Below are positions 35,904 to 43,590 of a stretch of 52,907 bases of DNA, piece after piece. The position numbers and the translations under genes are program-made. The DNA comes from Desmonostoc geniculatum HA4340-LM1. Its GTDB lineage: Bacteria; Cyanobacteriota; Cyanobacteriia; Cyanobacteriales; Nostocaceae. Position 1 is the stretch's first letter. Every line of letters begins with the position of its first letter. The DNA is taken from assembly GCA_019359545.1 (NCBI GenBank), contig JAHHHB010000041.1, forward strand, positions 1 to 52,907, read 5' to 3'. Under the pieces are notes generated by a model. That model was not told the DNA's origin, made no database searches, and saw only the letters and a list, made by a program, of their open reading frames with translations.

Positions 35904-36563
35904 CTACCAATAAAAGTACCAACAAATCTTCATATTTTTAGTCCGGTTAAAACACTTTCCTGACGTTAGTAATCGAAAAGTTTCACAAAGATAATTTAAT
36001 TCTGGTAGCCGAGAATGAAGGACAAATGTAGACACATTAGAATATGTGATTTCTACAATTAATTGTCCAATATTTTTTTGTTCTTTTAAATTAATAAAAA
36101 CTGATGTTGATGCGAAAACTTCTGCTAAAGTAATAGTCAACAACTCATTTAAAGCTGTTAAGACAATGAGACTACGTTCAGCTGGCTCATGCCGCCAATA
36201 AAGCGGCAAATCGATTTGAAAGTATAACTGGGGATTGGATACTAGCCAAGGTTCTAATAAACACTCGATAGCTAATGGAAAACTATCCTGAAGAGATGCT
36301 GGAAATAAGCGATCGCTCAGTTGCACTAAAGAGTGATGAAAATTGTCAATTTGTTTTAAGCATTCTTGAATTTTATTATCTGATAAATTCAGATTATCTA
36401 CTGTCAACAAATCTAAATTGCGACGTATTGTAAAAGATTCCTGTAACAAATCATCCCGAATTTTCTCTGCTTCCACAAAGAGTTTCATCGACTGTCTAGA
36501 AGACCACCATTGCAATGATTGTTGAATTCTCTGATAAGATGTCAGAAACCGCACTAGGGACAT
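35904..36563 (-). CDS. Degenerate histidine-kinase-like protein, probable signalling adaptor
   Basis: The protein has 219 residues. The helical first half (FVEAEKIRDDLLQESFTIRR and QCLKQIDNFHHSLVQLSDRL-like stretches) has the spacing of an HPK7 dimerisation domain but lacks the H-box histidine. The second half (RSLIVLTALNELLTITLAEV, FINLKEQKNIGQLIVEITYS) resembles the start of an HATPase fold, but the N-box asparagine and glycine boxes are missing. It therefore cannot be an active kinase. It could be a kinase-binding adaptor or a decaying gene. It stands 113 bp upstream of the response regulator on the same strand. Confidence 0.65.
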   Translation of the reverse strand: MSLVRFLTSYQRIQQSLQWWSSRQSMKLFVEAEKIRDDLLQESFTIRRNLDLLTVDNLNLSDNKIQECLKQIDNFHHSLVQLSDRLFPASLQDSFPLAIECLLEPWLVSNPQLYFQIDLPLYWRHEPAERSLIVLTALNELLTITLAEVFASTSVFINLKEQKNIGQLIVEITYSNVSTFVLHSRLPELNYLCETFRLLTSGKCFNRTKNMKICWYFYW

Positions 36564-36952
36564 AACGTAGACAATTCAAAGTATAATTTTCGGACATAAT
36601 TTCAGGCTCACATAATATAGTTATGTCAGCTATTTTAGTAGCATAAGAAAAAAGTTATATGCAACCCACGGCATATTTATGCCAAAAAAATGCCAACGTG
36701 TACAAAAGAATTGCCAAAAGTGCCGCGATAATTTATCAAGACTTTATAATGTATCATTAACCCATTTCATATTAAATTTATAGTTGTCGCTACATTTAAA
36801 AAAGACAAAACTCTCTTCGCTGACATAAACAGGGAAGAAGGAGTTATGATGGGTAAATACTACACATTACATTGATAGGGCAGAATTCAGAATGGGCTAC
36901 GCCCCGCTGCACTAACTGGATTCTTAAGTCCTGATTTCTTACTTTTTACTTA
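36564..36952. other. Intergenic region, no gene
   Basis: About 390 bp, AT-rich. GCCAAAAAAATGCCAACG-like half-repeats near 36680-36720 and GGGCTACGCCCCG near 36895 are the only structure noted. Confidence 0.45.
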
Positions 36953-38356
36953 TTAAATATCGGTGATTAATCTTGCCTTTCTCAACATAAATTGTAATGC
37001 TGTCTCTTCTTGGGAGATAATATTAGCTTTTGCATTCATCCCTGATTGGATGTGACACTGAAGAGTACCGTTGCCAAATTTTAGCATTTCGGGTTGAATT
37101 GTGGCTTCAAAATAACCAGCAACAGCAGTTGATGTAGCTACATTGATATTGCTACCCACAGGTGTAATTACATCTGGAGAAATGCCACTGACAACAGCTT
37201 TGAGAGTACCATAATCAGGATATGGACAAGCATCAATTCGCAATTGCACTTTTTGACCAACTGCAACTTTTTGAATTTCTGCGGTAGGAATCATCGCTTT
37301 AATCACCAAAGCAGCATTCTGAGGAACAATTTCAGCAATAGATTCGCTAATACCCACAACTTGACCAGGGTTTCGCAAATTGAGCTTGAGAATTGTACCG
37401 TCGCTAGTGGCGCGAATAATGCTGTTTTGCAGTTGAGTTTCAATTTGTTGAAGTTCTTTTTGATATTGCTTGATTTGGGTTTGCATTTCGACTCGCCGCT
37501 GTATTAAAGCTTGTTTTTCTTTGTTTAAAGTAGCGACGGTTGTTTCACCTCTGGCAATTTCTTGGGAAACGCGTTCTTCGGCGATCGCAATTCTTGCCAT
37601 ACTCGGATTGACTACAGCTTGGGCTGATTGCAGTTTAGCTTGAGCAATTTCAATAGATATTTTTTCCGATTCGAGTATTAATTTAGTCTGTTCAACAACT
37701 AGTTTCTTCTGCTCAAATTCACGCCGACCAATTGCTCCAACTTCTGCTAATTGTTCATAGCGATCGCTATCCATTTTAGCAAAGTCTAAATCCGCTTGAG
37801 CTTTTTGCAAATTTGCCCTAGCTTTTTGCAAGCTGGCTTGGGAAACCAACAATTCACTTTGAGTAGCAACTTTTCTTTCTTGATACTCTCGTTCGTTGCG
37901 CCCCAAATCTGCTTTTGCAGAAGAAATAGTCCGTTCTATGAATCTTTTTTCAGCCAATATCTGAGTATCTAAAATAGCAACTTGCGAATCAATTTGAATT
38001 ACCTGTAATCTAGTTTGTTCGATATTGCCTTGGAGTTGACTTTTTTTGATTTGCAATTGTCGCGTATCCAGACGGGCAATTACTTCTCCTTTTTTAACAA
38101 CTTGATTTTCTTTCACAAAAATACTTTCAACAGTTCCCTCCATTTCTGGTTGCACTAGCTTGGTGTCGCCTATCGGACGAACAGTAGCAGCAGTTTCCAC
38201 CATGACATTATATTTAATCCATGAAGAAAGAGCGATCGCAGAACCAATAGTTCCAACGAGAAACACTCCAGCTAAAGATGTCCAAGCACTAATAGGAGGA
38301 AGAAACTCATCCTTTTGAAGTGATGGTAGAAACTTTTCATTATGAGTGTAAAGCAT
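36953..38356 (-). CDS. HlyD-family periplasmic adaptor for peptide export
   Basis: The protein has 467 residues. A short cytoplasmic N-terminus, one membrane helix (WTSLAGVFLVGTIGSAIALS), lipoyl halves (KLVQPEMEGTVESIFVKENQ, VVKKGEVIARLD; IIRATSDGTILKLNLRNPGQ) and a long coiled-coil hairpin between about 110 and 320. The C-terminal beta domain (IKAMIPTAEIQKVAVGQKVQ) is typical. It links the inner-membrane ABC exporter to an outer-membrane channel (TolC-like, not in the window). It lies 231 bp downstream of the PCAT gene, so together they form the export pair. Confidence 0.92.
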   Translation of the reverse strand: MLYTHNEKFLPSLQKDEFLPPISAWTSLAGVFLVGTIGSAIALSSWIKYNVMVETAATVRPIGDTKLVQPEMEGTVESIFVKENQVVKKGEVIARLDTRQLQIKKSQLQGNIEQTRLQVIQIDSQVAILDTQILAEKRFIERTISSAKADLGRNEREYQERKVATQSELLVSQASLQKARANLQKAQADLDFAKMDSDRYEQLAEVGAIGRREFEQKKLVVEQTKLILESEKISIEIAQAKLQSAQAVVNPSMARIAIAEERVSQEIARGETTVATLNKEKQALIQRRVEMQTQIKQYQKELQQIETQLQNSIIRATSDGTILKLNLRNPGQVVGISESIAEIVPQNAALVIKAMIPTAEIQKVAVGQKVQLRIDACPYPDYGTLKAVVSGISPDVITPVGSNINVATSTAVAGYFEATIQPEMLKFGNGTLQCHIQSGMNAKANIISQEETALQFMLRKARLITDI

Positions 38357-38587
38357 ATTTCTCCTAATAATTGAATAAAAAGAAGTCAGAATTCAGAAGT
38401 CAGAATTCAGAATTAATTTTGTAGAGTTAGCCAATTTAAGAGAATAGGTATAGAACACTACAGTTTAGAATGAGCAACAAAACCCTCATGTAGAGACGCG
38501 ATAAATCGCGTCTTCTCTAGACCAATTATCTACACCAATAACCTTATCTGAATTCTGAATTCTGACTCCTGACTCCTGACTTCTTCT

Positions 38588-40738
38588 TCAAGGAATAAAA
38601 AAGTCTATATGGTCTCCTGGTTTTGTTCGCAAATCTTCCAAAGAACCTTGAAGCTTTAACTTACCTTGATCTAGCAATACAATCCAATCAGCTCGATTAA
38701 CTACCTTCGGACGGTGAGTAATTAAAATCGTAGTTTTACCCCAACGATGTTTAAATAATTTGTCCAAAACTTGTGCTTCACTTACCGGATCGAGTCCACC
38801 AGTAGATTCATCCAAAATCAAAACTGGCGGATCTGTAACAATTGCTCTTGCTATTGCCAATCTTTGACGTTGCCCACCAGAAATATTTGCACCAAATTCA
38901 CCTAAAATAGTTTGATATTTATCAGGCAAATTATTAATAAATTCATCCGCTTCAGCTACTTGACAAGCTCTGACAATTTCCTCAAACGTAACCTGTGGTG
39001 CCCCTAAACGAAAGTTTTCGACAATCGAACGACTCCAAAAATGAGGCTCTTGAGGAACAAGAACTACCTGTTGACGTAGACAATCAAGAGAAAGGTCTTG
39101 GATATTATAAAGTCCAATACGAATATTCCCTGATTGCAGTGGATATAACCCAGCAATCAATTTCGCTAAAGTACTTTTACCACAACCAGATTTGCCGATA
39201 ATGGCAATAACTTTCCCTCCAGGAATTGTTAAAGAAAAGTTATCTATTAAGTCAAGCCGACCAGCATAGTGAAAGTTAATATTTGTGCAAACTATATCAG
39301 CATTACTAGGAAATTCAGCAAAAGGCTTTATCTCATCGCCCTCATTTTCAGCAGTAGCGTCTATCACTTCTGTGAGGCGTTGTGTAGCTGTTTTTGCCCG
39401 CGTAAATTCCTCGACAAAACTAATTAAAGTAGCAATTAAGCCCAGGAAATTACCATTCATTGAGTTAAAAGCAAGCAGTTGACCGATGCTGAGGTTTTCT
39501 GCTGGATTAATCACTAAATTACCACCGAACCAAAGCAAAATTACGCCACCAATACCCGCAACAAAGCCAGAAAAAGTATTATTGATAATTCCAATTTGAA
39601 TGGTGCTAAATGTCACGTTAGCCAGACGAGCAAATCGGCTTTGAAATTCGTCCCAAAATTGTGGTCTAGATGTAGTAGTTTTCAGAGTCAGAGCGCCTTT
39701 AAATGTTTCTACTAAAACCCCTTGCGTTTCTGCTTCTTGAACTAAAAGTTCACGAGTTTTTTGCCGCAAAGTCGGCTGGAATACTATGGTAGATAAGCTC
39801 ATCATCACAGCGATGAATACAGCAACTACTGTGAGTTTCCAGCTATAAAAAACCATGAAGCTAAAAGAAATTAGCGCAATAAAAAATTGACTGGGTAAAC
39901 TGATAATTAAGTTAGCAACTAACTGATTAATCTGGTTAATATCTCGTAGACGGCTGACAATTTCACCGCTACGTCTGGCTTCGTAATAAGAAAGGGGTAA
40001 TCGTAAAATTTGCCGCCCAAATTCCAGAACTAGACCTAATTGCAGACGTTGGGCAAAGTGAGCAATTAAGTTAGATTGTACAAACGAAAGACTACGAGAA
40101 ACAACATTCATTACTACCACAGCGATCGCTACAGTAGTCAGTAATTTTGTATCACCTCGTACCAACACATCATCAGTAAGAATTTGTAGCAAAAAAGGAG
40201 AAGCTAAGGATAGCAAACCCAACGTTAAATTCAAAGGTAAAACTTGAGCTAAAATCCCGCGATAAATCCAAACACGTTTGAAAAAACGCCAAAATCCCCC
40301 AACTTTATCATCCTCTTGGGCAAAAAAGCGTATTGGATCGGGTTCTAATAAAAGTATTAACCAATCTGTCCAGCCTTCTGCTATCTCTTGTTGAGAAAGA
40401 TAACGCACACCTACCGCTGGATCTGCAACTAAACATTTTTTGCCTTTCTTCCCATATAAAACAACCCAGTGATTTCCTTTCCAGTGAATAATTGCCGGTA
40501 GCGGTGCTTCATTCATTCGATTGAGAAGTTCCGGCGAAGTTTTCACTGGACGAGCATTAAACCCAAGTGTTTCTGCTCCACGTTTCAGCCCCAATAAAGT
40601 AGTTCCAAATTGTCCAGTACCTACCGCTTCCCTAATGCGGCTGAGAGTAAAAGTACGTCCGTAATATTTAGCAATAGCAGCAAGACAAGCAGCTCCACAA
40701 TCTTCTTTGCTATGCTGTTTCACAAACTGGTATTTCAT
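38588..40738 (-). CDS. Peptidase-containing ABC transporter (PCAT) with C39 leader peptidase
   Basis: The protein has 716 residues. N-terminal C39 cysteine protease: QHSKEDCGAACLAAIAKYYG (catalytic C14), NHWVVLYG (His) and VADPAVGVRYLS (Asp). Membrane domain with about six helices (about 160-440). ATPase domain: Walker A IGKSGCGKST, signature ISGGQRQRLAIARAI and Walker B PVLILDESTGGLD. Such transporters cut precursors behind a Gly-Gly and export the rest. Five precursors ending EVVAGG are encoded just upstream, which makes it their expected exporter and processing enzyme. No lanthipeptide or other modification enzyme is nearby. Confidence 0.95.
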   Translation of the reverse strand: MKYQFVKQHSKEDCGAACLAAIAKYYGRTFTLSRIREAVGTGQFGTTLLGLKRGAETLGFNARPVKTSPELLNRMNEAPLPAIIHWKGNHWVVLYGKKGKKCLVADPAVGVRYLSQQEIAEGWTDWLILLLEPDPIRFFAQEDDKVGGFWRFFKRVWIYRGILAQVLPLNLTLGLLSLASPFLLQILTDDVLVRGDTKLLTTVAIAVVVMNVVSRSLSFVQSNLIAHFAQRLQLGLVLEFGRQILRLPLSYYEARRSGEIVSRLRDINQINQLVANLIISLPSQFFIALISFSFMVFYSWKLTVVAVFIAVMMSLSTIVFQPTLRQKTRELLVQEAETQGVLVETFKGALTLKTTTSRPQFWDEFQSRFARLANVTFSTIQIGIINNTFSGFVAGIGGVILLWFGGNLVINPAENLSIGQLLAFNSMNGNFLGLIATLISFVEEFTRAKTATQRLTEVIDATAENEGDEIKPFAEFPSNADIVCTNINFHYAGRLDLIDNFSLTIPGGKVIAIIGKSGCGKSTLAKLIAGLYPLQSGNIRIGLYNIQDLSLDCLRQQVVLVPQEPHFWSRSIVENFRLGAPQVTFEEIVRACQVAEADEFINNLPDKYQTILGEFGANISGGQRQRLAIARAIVTDPPVLILDESTGGLDPVSEAQVLDKLFKHRWGKTTILITHRPKVVNRADWIVLLDQGKLKLQGSLEDLRTKPGDHIDFFIP

Positions 40739-40950
40739 AGGTAAATTACTCTACATAATGACAAATAGCGCCGCACCGCAAAAAGGAAATTACATCTTAC
40801 AAAATTTGAGAAATCAAAAACTAACTAATTTTGCAACTTTGAATTGAAGCAAAGCGGTACTAAACTATGAAATTTTGTCAGTTTGTTGTTATGTTGTTGG
40901 AATTATTAAAACTTACTTATGACTTCTGAATTCAGAATATACTGAACAAA

Positions 40951-40986
40951 AGATGATCCATATAATCGTATTATTATGGATCATCT
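40951..40986 (-). terminator. Intrinsic terminator after the peptide array
   Basis: AGATGATCCATA (40951-40962) pairs with 40975-40986 (perfect 12-bp stem). On the minus strand the stem is followed by TTTTGTT. It lies between the last peptide gene and the PCAT, so the array ends as a separate transcript or reads through partially. Confidence 0.6.
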
Positions 40987-41077
40987 GTGGAAATTTTTGG
41001 CTCAATTTATGTTCAAGTGTGCTGATAAAGTTATGTCGCAGATGCTGAGATTTTAACCAACACCTCCAGAGATTTTT

Positions 41078-41323
41078 TTATTGATATTTTAAAACATCAA
41101 AAATGTGATTCGCATCTAAAGCTAAAAAAGCTAACCCAGCAGTCTTAATATTTGTAGATTTACCATGAGAACTCGCAGTGCTACCATTTGGACCAGAATA
41201 ACTACTACCGCTGAGAATATTTTCACTGGCTTCGTAAAAAGTGGCATTTATTGCAAAATCAGTACCACCAGCTACAACCTCTAATTTTTCATCAGATAAA
41301 TCTGTAAACAATTCACCAGACAT
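41078..41323 (-). CDS. Double-glycine leader peptide 1 (most divergent, array distal)
   Basis: The precursor has 81 residues from ATG 41323 (MSGELFTDLSDEKLEVVAGG); GAGG stands 9 bases upstream, shared with all other units. The 20-residue leader ends in GG. The 61-residue core begins TDFAINATFYEASENILSGS and has NGSTASSHGKSTNIKTAGLA, then the conserved FLALDA, and a private tail (NHIFDVLKYQ). It has no cysteine. An upstream in-frame extension to 41365 is ignored because it lacks a ribosome site. It is the most divergent of the five and may be older or specialised. C39 cleavage after GG is expected. Confidence 0.85.
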   Translation of the reverse strand: MSGELFTDLSDEKLEVVAGGTDFAINATFYEASENILSGSSYSGPNGSTASSHGKSTNIKTAGLAFLALDANHIFDVLKYQ

Positions 41324-41370
41324 AGCTGCAAACCTCGTAATTTTAATTCGATGAAATTTTAGCATTAGTT

Positions 41371-41460
41371 ACGTGAGTTCTACCATATTTATTATGGAAA
41401 TTTAAGTTTTAAGAATTAAAGACAATTCTTTTTACTAAACTATTTTCATCAAACTCACGT
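41371..41460. repeat. Palindromic spacer element copy A
   Basis: ACGTGAGTTC (41371-41380) and its near inverse AAACTCACGT (41451-41460) border an AT-rich core with AAGAATTAAAGACAATTCTT. The core is the most diverged of the four copies. Confidence 0.75.
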
Positions 41461-41491
41461 ATTAATTGATTGCTGTTTTTAATTTTTCAAC

Positions 41492-41743
41492 TTAATGGCC
41501 GTATGCTTCTGAAAGTTCAAGAATTTCATGAGCATCCAAGGCTAAGAAAGCTATTCCAGCAGTTGCAATATCTGTAGAACTACCGTTAGAGCTAGCAGCG
41601 CTACCATGAGGACCAGAACTGCTTTCGCCATTGAGAATGTTTTCTTTTGCTGCGAAAAAAGTTGCATCTAGTTGAAAATCAACACCACCAGCTACAACTT
41701 CTAGTTGCTCGTTCGATAAATCTGTAAACAATACGTGAGACAT
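41492..41743 (-). CDS. Double-glycine leader peptide 2
   Basis: The precursor has 83 residues. Leader MSHVLFTDLSNEQLEVVAGG; the 63-residue core starts VDFQLDATFFAAKENILNGE and contains SSSGPHGSAASSNGSSTDIA, then TAGIAFLALDA. The tail HEILELSEAYGH is unique to this copy. It has no cysteine and is acidic overall. RBS GAGG lies about 11 bases upstream. It is a close paralogue of the other three main units. Confidence 0.9.
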   Translation of the reverse strand: MSHVLFTDLSNEQLEVVAGGVDFQLDATFFAAKENILNGESSSGPHGSAASSNGSSTDIATAGIAFLALDAHEILELSEAYGH

Positions 41744-41790
41744 AATTAGAAGCTTCGTAGTTTTGATTTGAAAAATTTGAACTATTAGTA

Positions 41791-41887
41791 ACGTGAGTTC
41801 GTGATTGAGAAGTAAAAATCTGATTTTTTAAAATTAGAGATAAAATCTCTAATTTTTTTCATCAAATTATTTTCATCGAACTCACGT
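41791..41887. repeat. Palindromic spacer element copy B
   Basis: Ends ACGTGAGTTC (41791-41800) and GAACTCACGT (41878-41887) are exact inverses. The central hairpin is AAATTAGAGATAAAATCTCT plus AATTT. Confidence 0.85.
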
Positions 41888-41917
41888 ATGAATTCATTGC
41901 TTTTTTAGCTGCTTAAC

Positions 41918-42157
41918 CTAAAGTTCAACCTCAGGAATGTTATGAGCTCCCAAGGCTAAGAAAGCTAGTCCAGCAGTTGCAATCTCTGTAGAACTACCGT
42001 TGGAGCTAGCAGTGCTACCACTAGGATCGGAACTACTTTCACCATTGAGAACATTTTGATGTGCTGTGTAAAAAGTTGCATCTATTTGAAAATCAACACC
42101 ACCAGCTACAACTTCTAGTTGCTCGTTTGATAATTCTGTAAACAATACCTGAGACAT
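41918..42157 (-). CDS. Double-glycine leader peptide 3
   Basis: The precursor has 79 residues. Leader MSQVLFTELSNEQLEVVAGG; the 59-residue core starts VDFQIDATFYTAHQNVLNGE, has SSSDPSGSTASSNGSSTEIA, then TAGLAFLALGA, and ends HNIPEVEL. It is cysteine-free and acidic. The Phe-Tyr and His changes near the core start distinguish it from units 4 and 5. Confidence 0.9.
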   Translation of the reverse strand: MSQVLFTELSNEQLEVVAGGVDFQIDATFYTAHQNVLNGESSSDPSGSTASSNGSSTEIATAGLAFLALGAHNIPEVEL

Positions 42158-42204
42158 AGTTAGAAACCTCGTAATTTTGATTTCAAAAACTTAAATTACT
42201 AGTA

Positions 42205-42301
42205 ACGTGAGTTCATGATTGAGAAGTTTAAATTTGATTTTTTAGTATTAGAGATTTTATCTCTAAGTATTTTAATCAAACTATTTTCATCGAACTCACG
42301 T
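42205..42301. repeat. Palindromic spacer element copy C
   Basis: Ends ACGTGAGTTC (42205-42214) and GAACTCACGT (42292-42301). Inner arms AAATTTGATT and AATCAAA flank a centre TTAGAGATTTTATCTCTAA, giving a long imperfect stem. Confidence 0.85.
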
Positions 42302-42350
42302 ACTAGTTCATTGCCTTTTTTAGCTGCTTAGCCTAATAGCTGTATTCTTT

Positions 42351-42584
42351 TTAAATCTTAGGAAGATCGTGAGCTCCCAAGGCTAAGAAAGCTATTCCAG
42401 CAGTTTCAATCTCTGTAGAGCTACCGTTGGAGCTAGCAGCGCTACCACTGGGATCGGAACTGCTTTCGCCATTAAGAACGTTTTCTTTTGCTGCAAAAAA
42501 AGTTGCATCTAGTTGAAAATCAACACCACCAGCTACAACTTCTAGTTGCTCGTTCGATAAATCTGTAAACAATACGTGAGACAT
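42351..42584 (-). CDS. Double-glycine leader peptide 4
   Basis: The precursor has 77 residues, the shortest. Leader MSHVLFTDLSNEQLEVVAGG; the 57-residue core starts VDFQLDATFFAAKENVLNGE and has SSSDPSGSAASSNGSSTEIE, then TAGIAFLALGA and tail HDLPKI. The core has about eight acidic and two lysine residues, thus anionic, unlike most cationic bacteriocins. The core is almost identical to peptide 5 except for the tail. Confidence 0.9.
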   Translation of the reverse strand: MSHVLFTDLSNEQLEVVAGGVDFQLDATFFAAKENVLNGESSSDPSGSAASSNGSSTEIETAGIAFLALGAHDLPKI

Positions 42585-42631
42585 AATTAGAAACCTCGTA
42601 ATTTTGATTTCAAAAATTTGAACTGTTAGTA

Positions 42632-42728
42632 AAGTAAGTTCGTTATTGAAAACTTTAAATTTGATTTTTTAGTATTAGAGATTTTATCTCTAAGTATTTT
42701 AATCAAACTATTTTCATCGAACTCACGT
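42632..42728. repeat. Palindromic spacer element copy D
   Basis: Left end degenerate (AAGTAAGTTC, 42632-42641), right end exact GAACTCACGT (42719-42728). The core is the same as copy C. Confidence 0.85.
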
Positions 42729-42762
42729 ACTAGTTCATTGCCTTTTTTAGCTGCTTAACCTA

Positions 42763-43008
42763 CTATTTGTATGCTTCTAGATTAACAATGTCACTAGCTC
42801 CCAAGGCTAAGAAAGCTACTCCAGCAGTTTCAATCTCTGTAGAACTACCGTTGGAGCTAGCAGCGCTACCACTAGGATCGGAACTACTTTCGCCATTAAG
42901 AACGTTTTCTTTTGCTGCGAAAAAAGTTGCATCTAGTTGGAAATCAACACCACCAGCTACAACTTCTAGTTGCTCGTTCGATAATTCTGTAAACAATACG
43001 TGAGACAT
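42763..43008 (-). CDS. Double-glycine leader peptide 5 (promoter-proximal)
   Basis: The precursor has 81 residues. Leader MSHVLFTELSNEQLEVVAGG; the 61-residue core starts VDFQLDATFFAAKENVLNGE and has SSSDPSGSAASSNGSSTEIE, then TAGVAFLALGA and unique tail SDIVNLEAYK. First gene of the array in transcription order. GAGG precedes the start by 11 bases. An antisense open frame over it is a shadow. Confidence 0.9.
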   Translation of the reverse strand: MSHVLFTELSNEQLEVVAGGVDFQLDATFFAAKENVLNGESSSDPSGSAASSNGSSTEIETAGVAFLALGASDIVNLEAYK

Positions 43009-43590
43009 AGTTAGAAACCTCGTAATTTTGACTTGATGAGATTTGAGTTAGCTATTAATTGATTGCCTTGTGATTGGCTGCTCAACTCGTCGCTTGTTTA
43101 ATACGATATAGGTCAGTAACGATGTGAGTCATTTGCATTTTCTGCAAACTTAATTGCCATGCCGATAAAAATTTGTTGCACGATTAAGCCAGTAGTCTGT
43201 CTGAAAAATACGCTTATCTAAAACTTCTATTTTTATACTCTGCCTTGAGGATGATTATTCATAAAAGGCGCTAGGGTAGCACAGCCATACACCCCTAACG
43301 CCCGTTGGATCTTGGTTCTTGATTTGGTTCTTGATTATGATTGGTTTCATGTTAAAGTCGCTTGTGTAACCAAAATCACCTCGTCAAATCAAATATCCTC
43401 TTACTAACGTCATGATTTTCGTTACAATACTCAATGAAATTAAGTTAGCGATCGCTTTATATCATTTTTGCCTAGTCACCGCTCAAAAAAACTCTTTGCG
43501 TCCCGCCGTCAGTCTAAATCATAAGTCTTCAACTGGACATGATATTAACTGCGTATGCCAATATCATCTGAGTTATGAATTCCTGTAGTT
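43009..43590. other. Promoter region of the peptide array and of the YihY gene
   Basis: 580 bp without a gene, one HIP1 site (43447), a hairpin with GGCGCTAGGG / CCCTAACGCC arms (about 43267-43301) and a TTGGTTCTTGAT direct repeat (43312-43337). Near 43043-43090 lies a degenerate copy of the sequence that follows each peptide gene (GCAGCC...GGCAATCAATT on the minus strand), perhaps a remnant of a further array unit. No confident promoter is visible. Confidence 0.5.

Noticed and set aside
42767..43003. Antisense gene over peptide 5
   Set aside because: It arises because the codon choice of the conserved peptide avoids stops in the opposite frame. No start signals, and the peptide frame has leader, RBS and four paralogues.
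41078..43008. Lanthipeptide or cyanobactin precursors
   Set aside because: Cores have no cysteine, and no LanM, YcaO, PatA/PatG or radical SAM maturase is near; PCAT plus HlyD alone suggests unmodified peptides.
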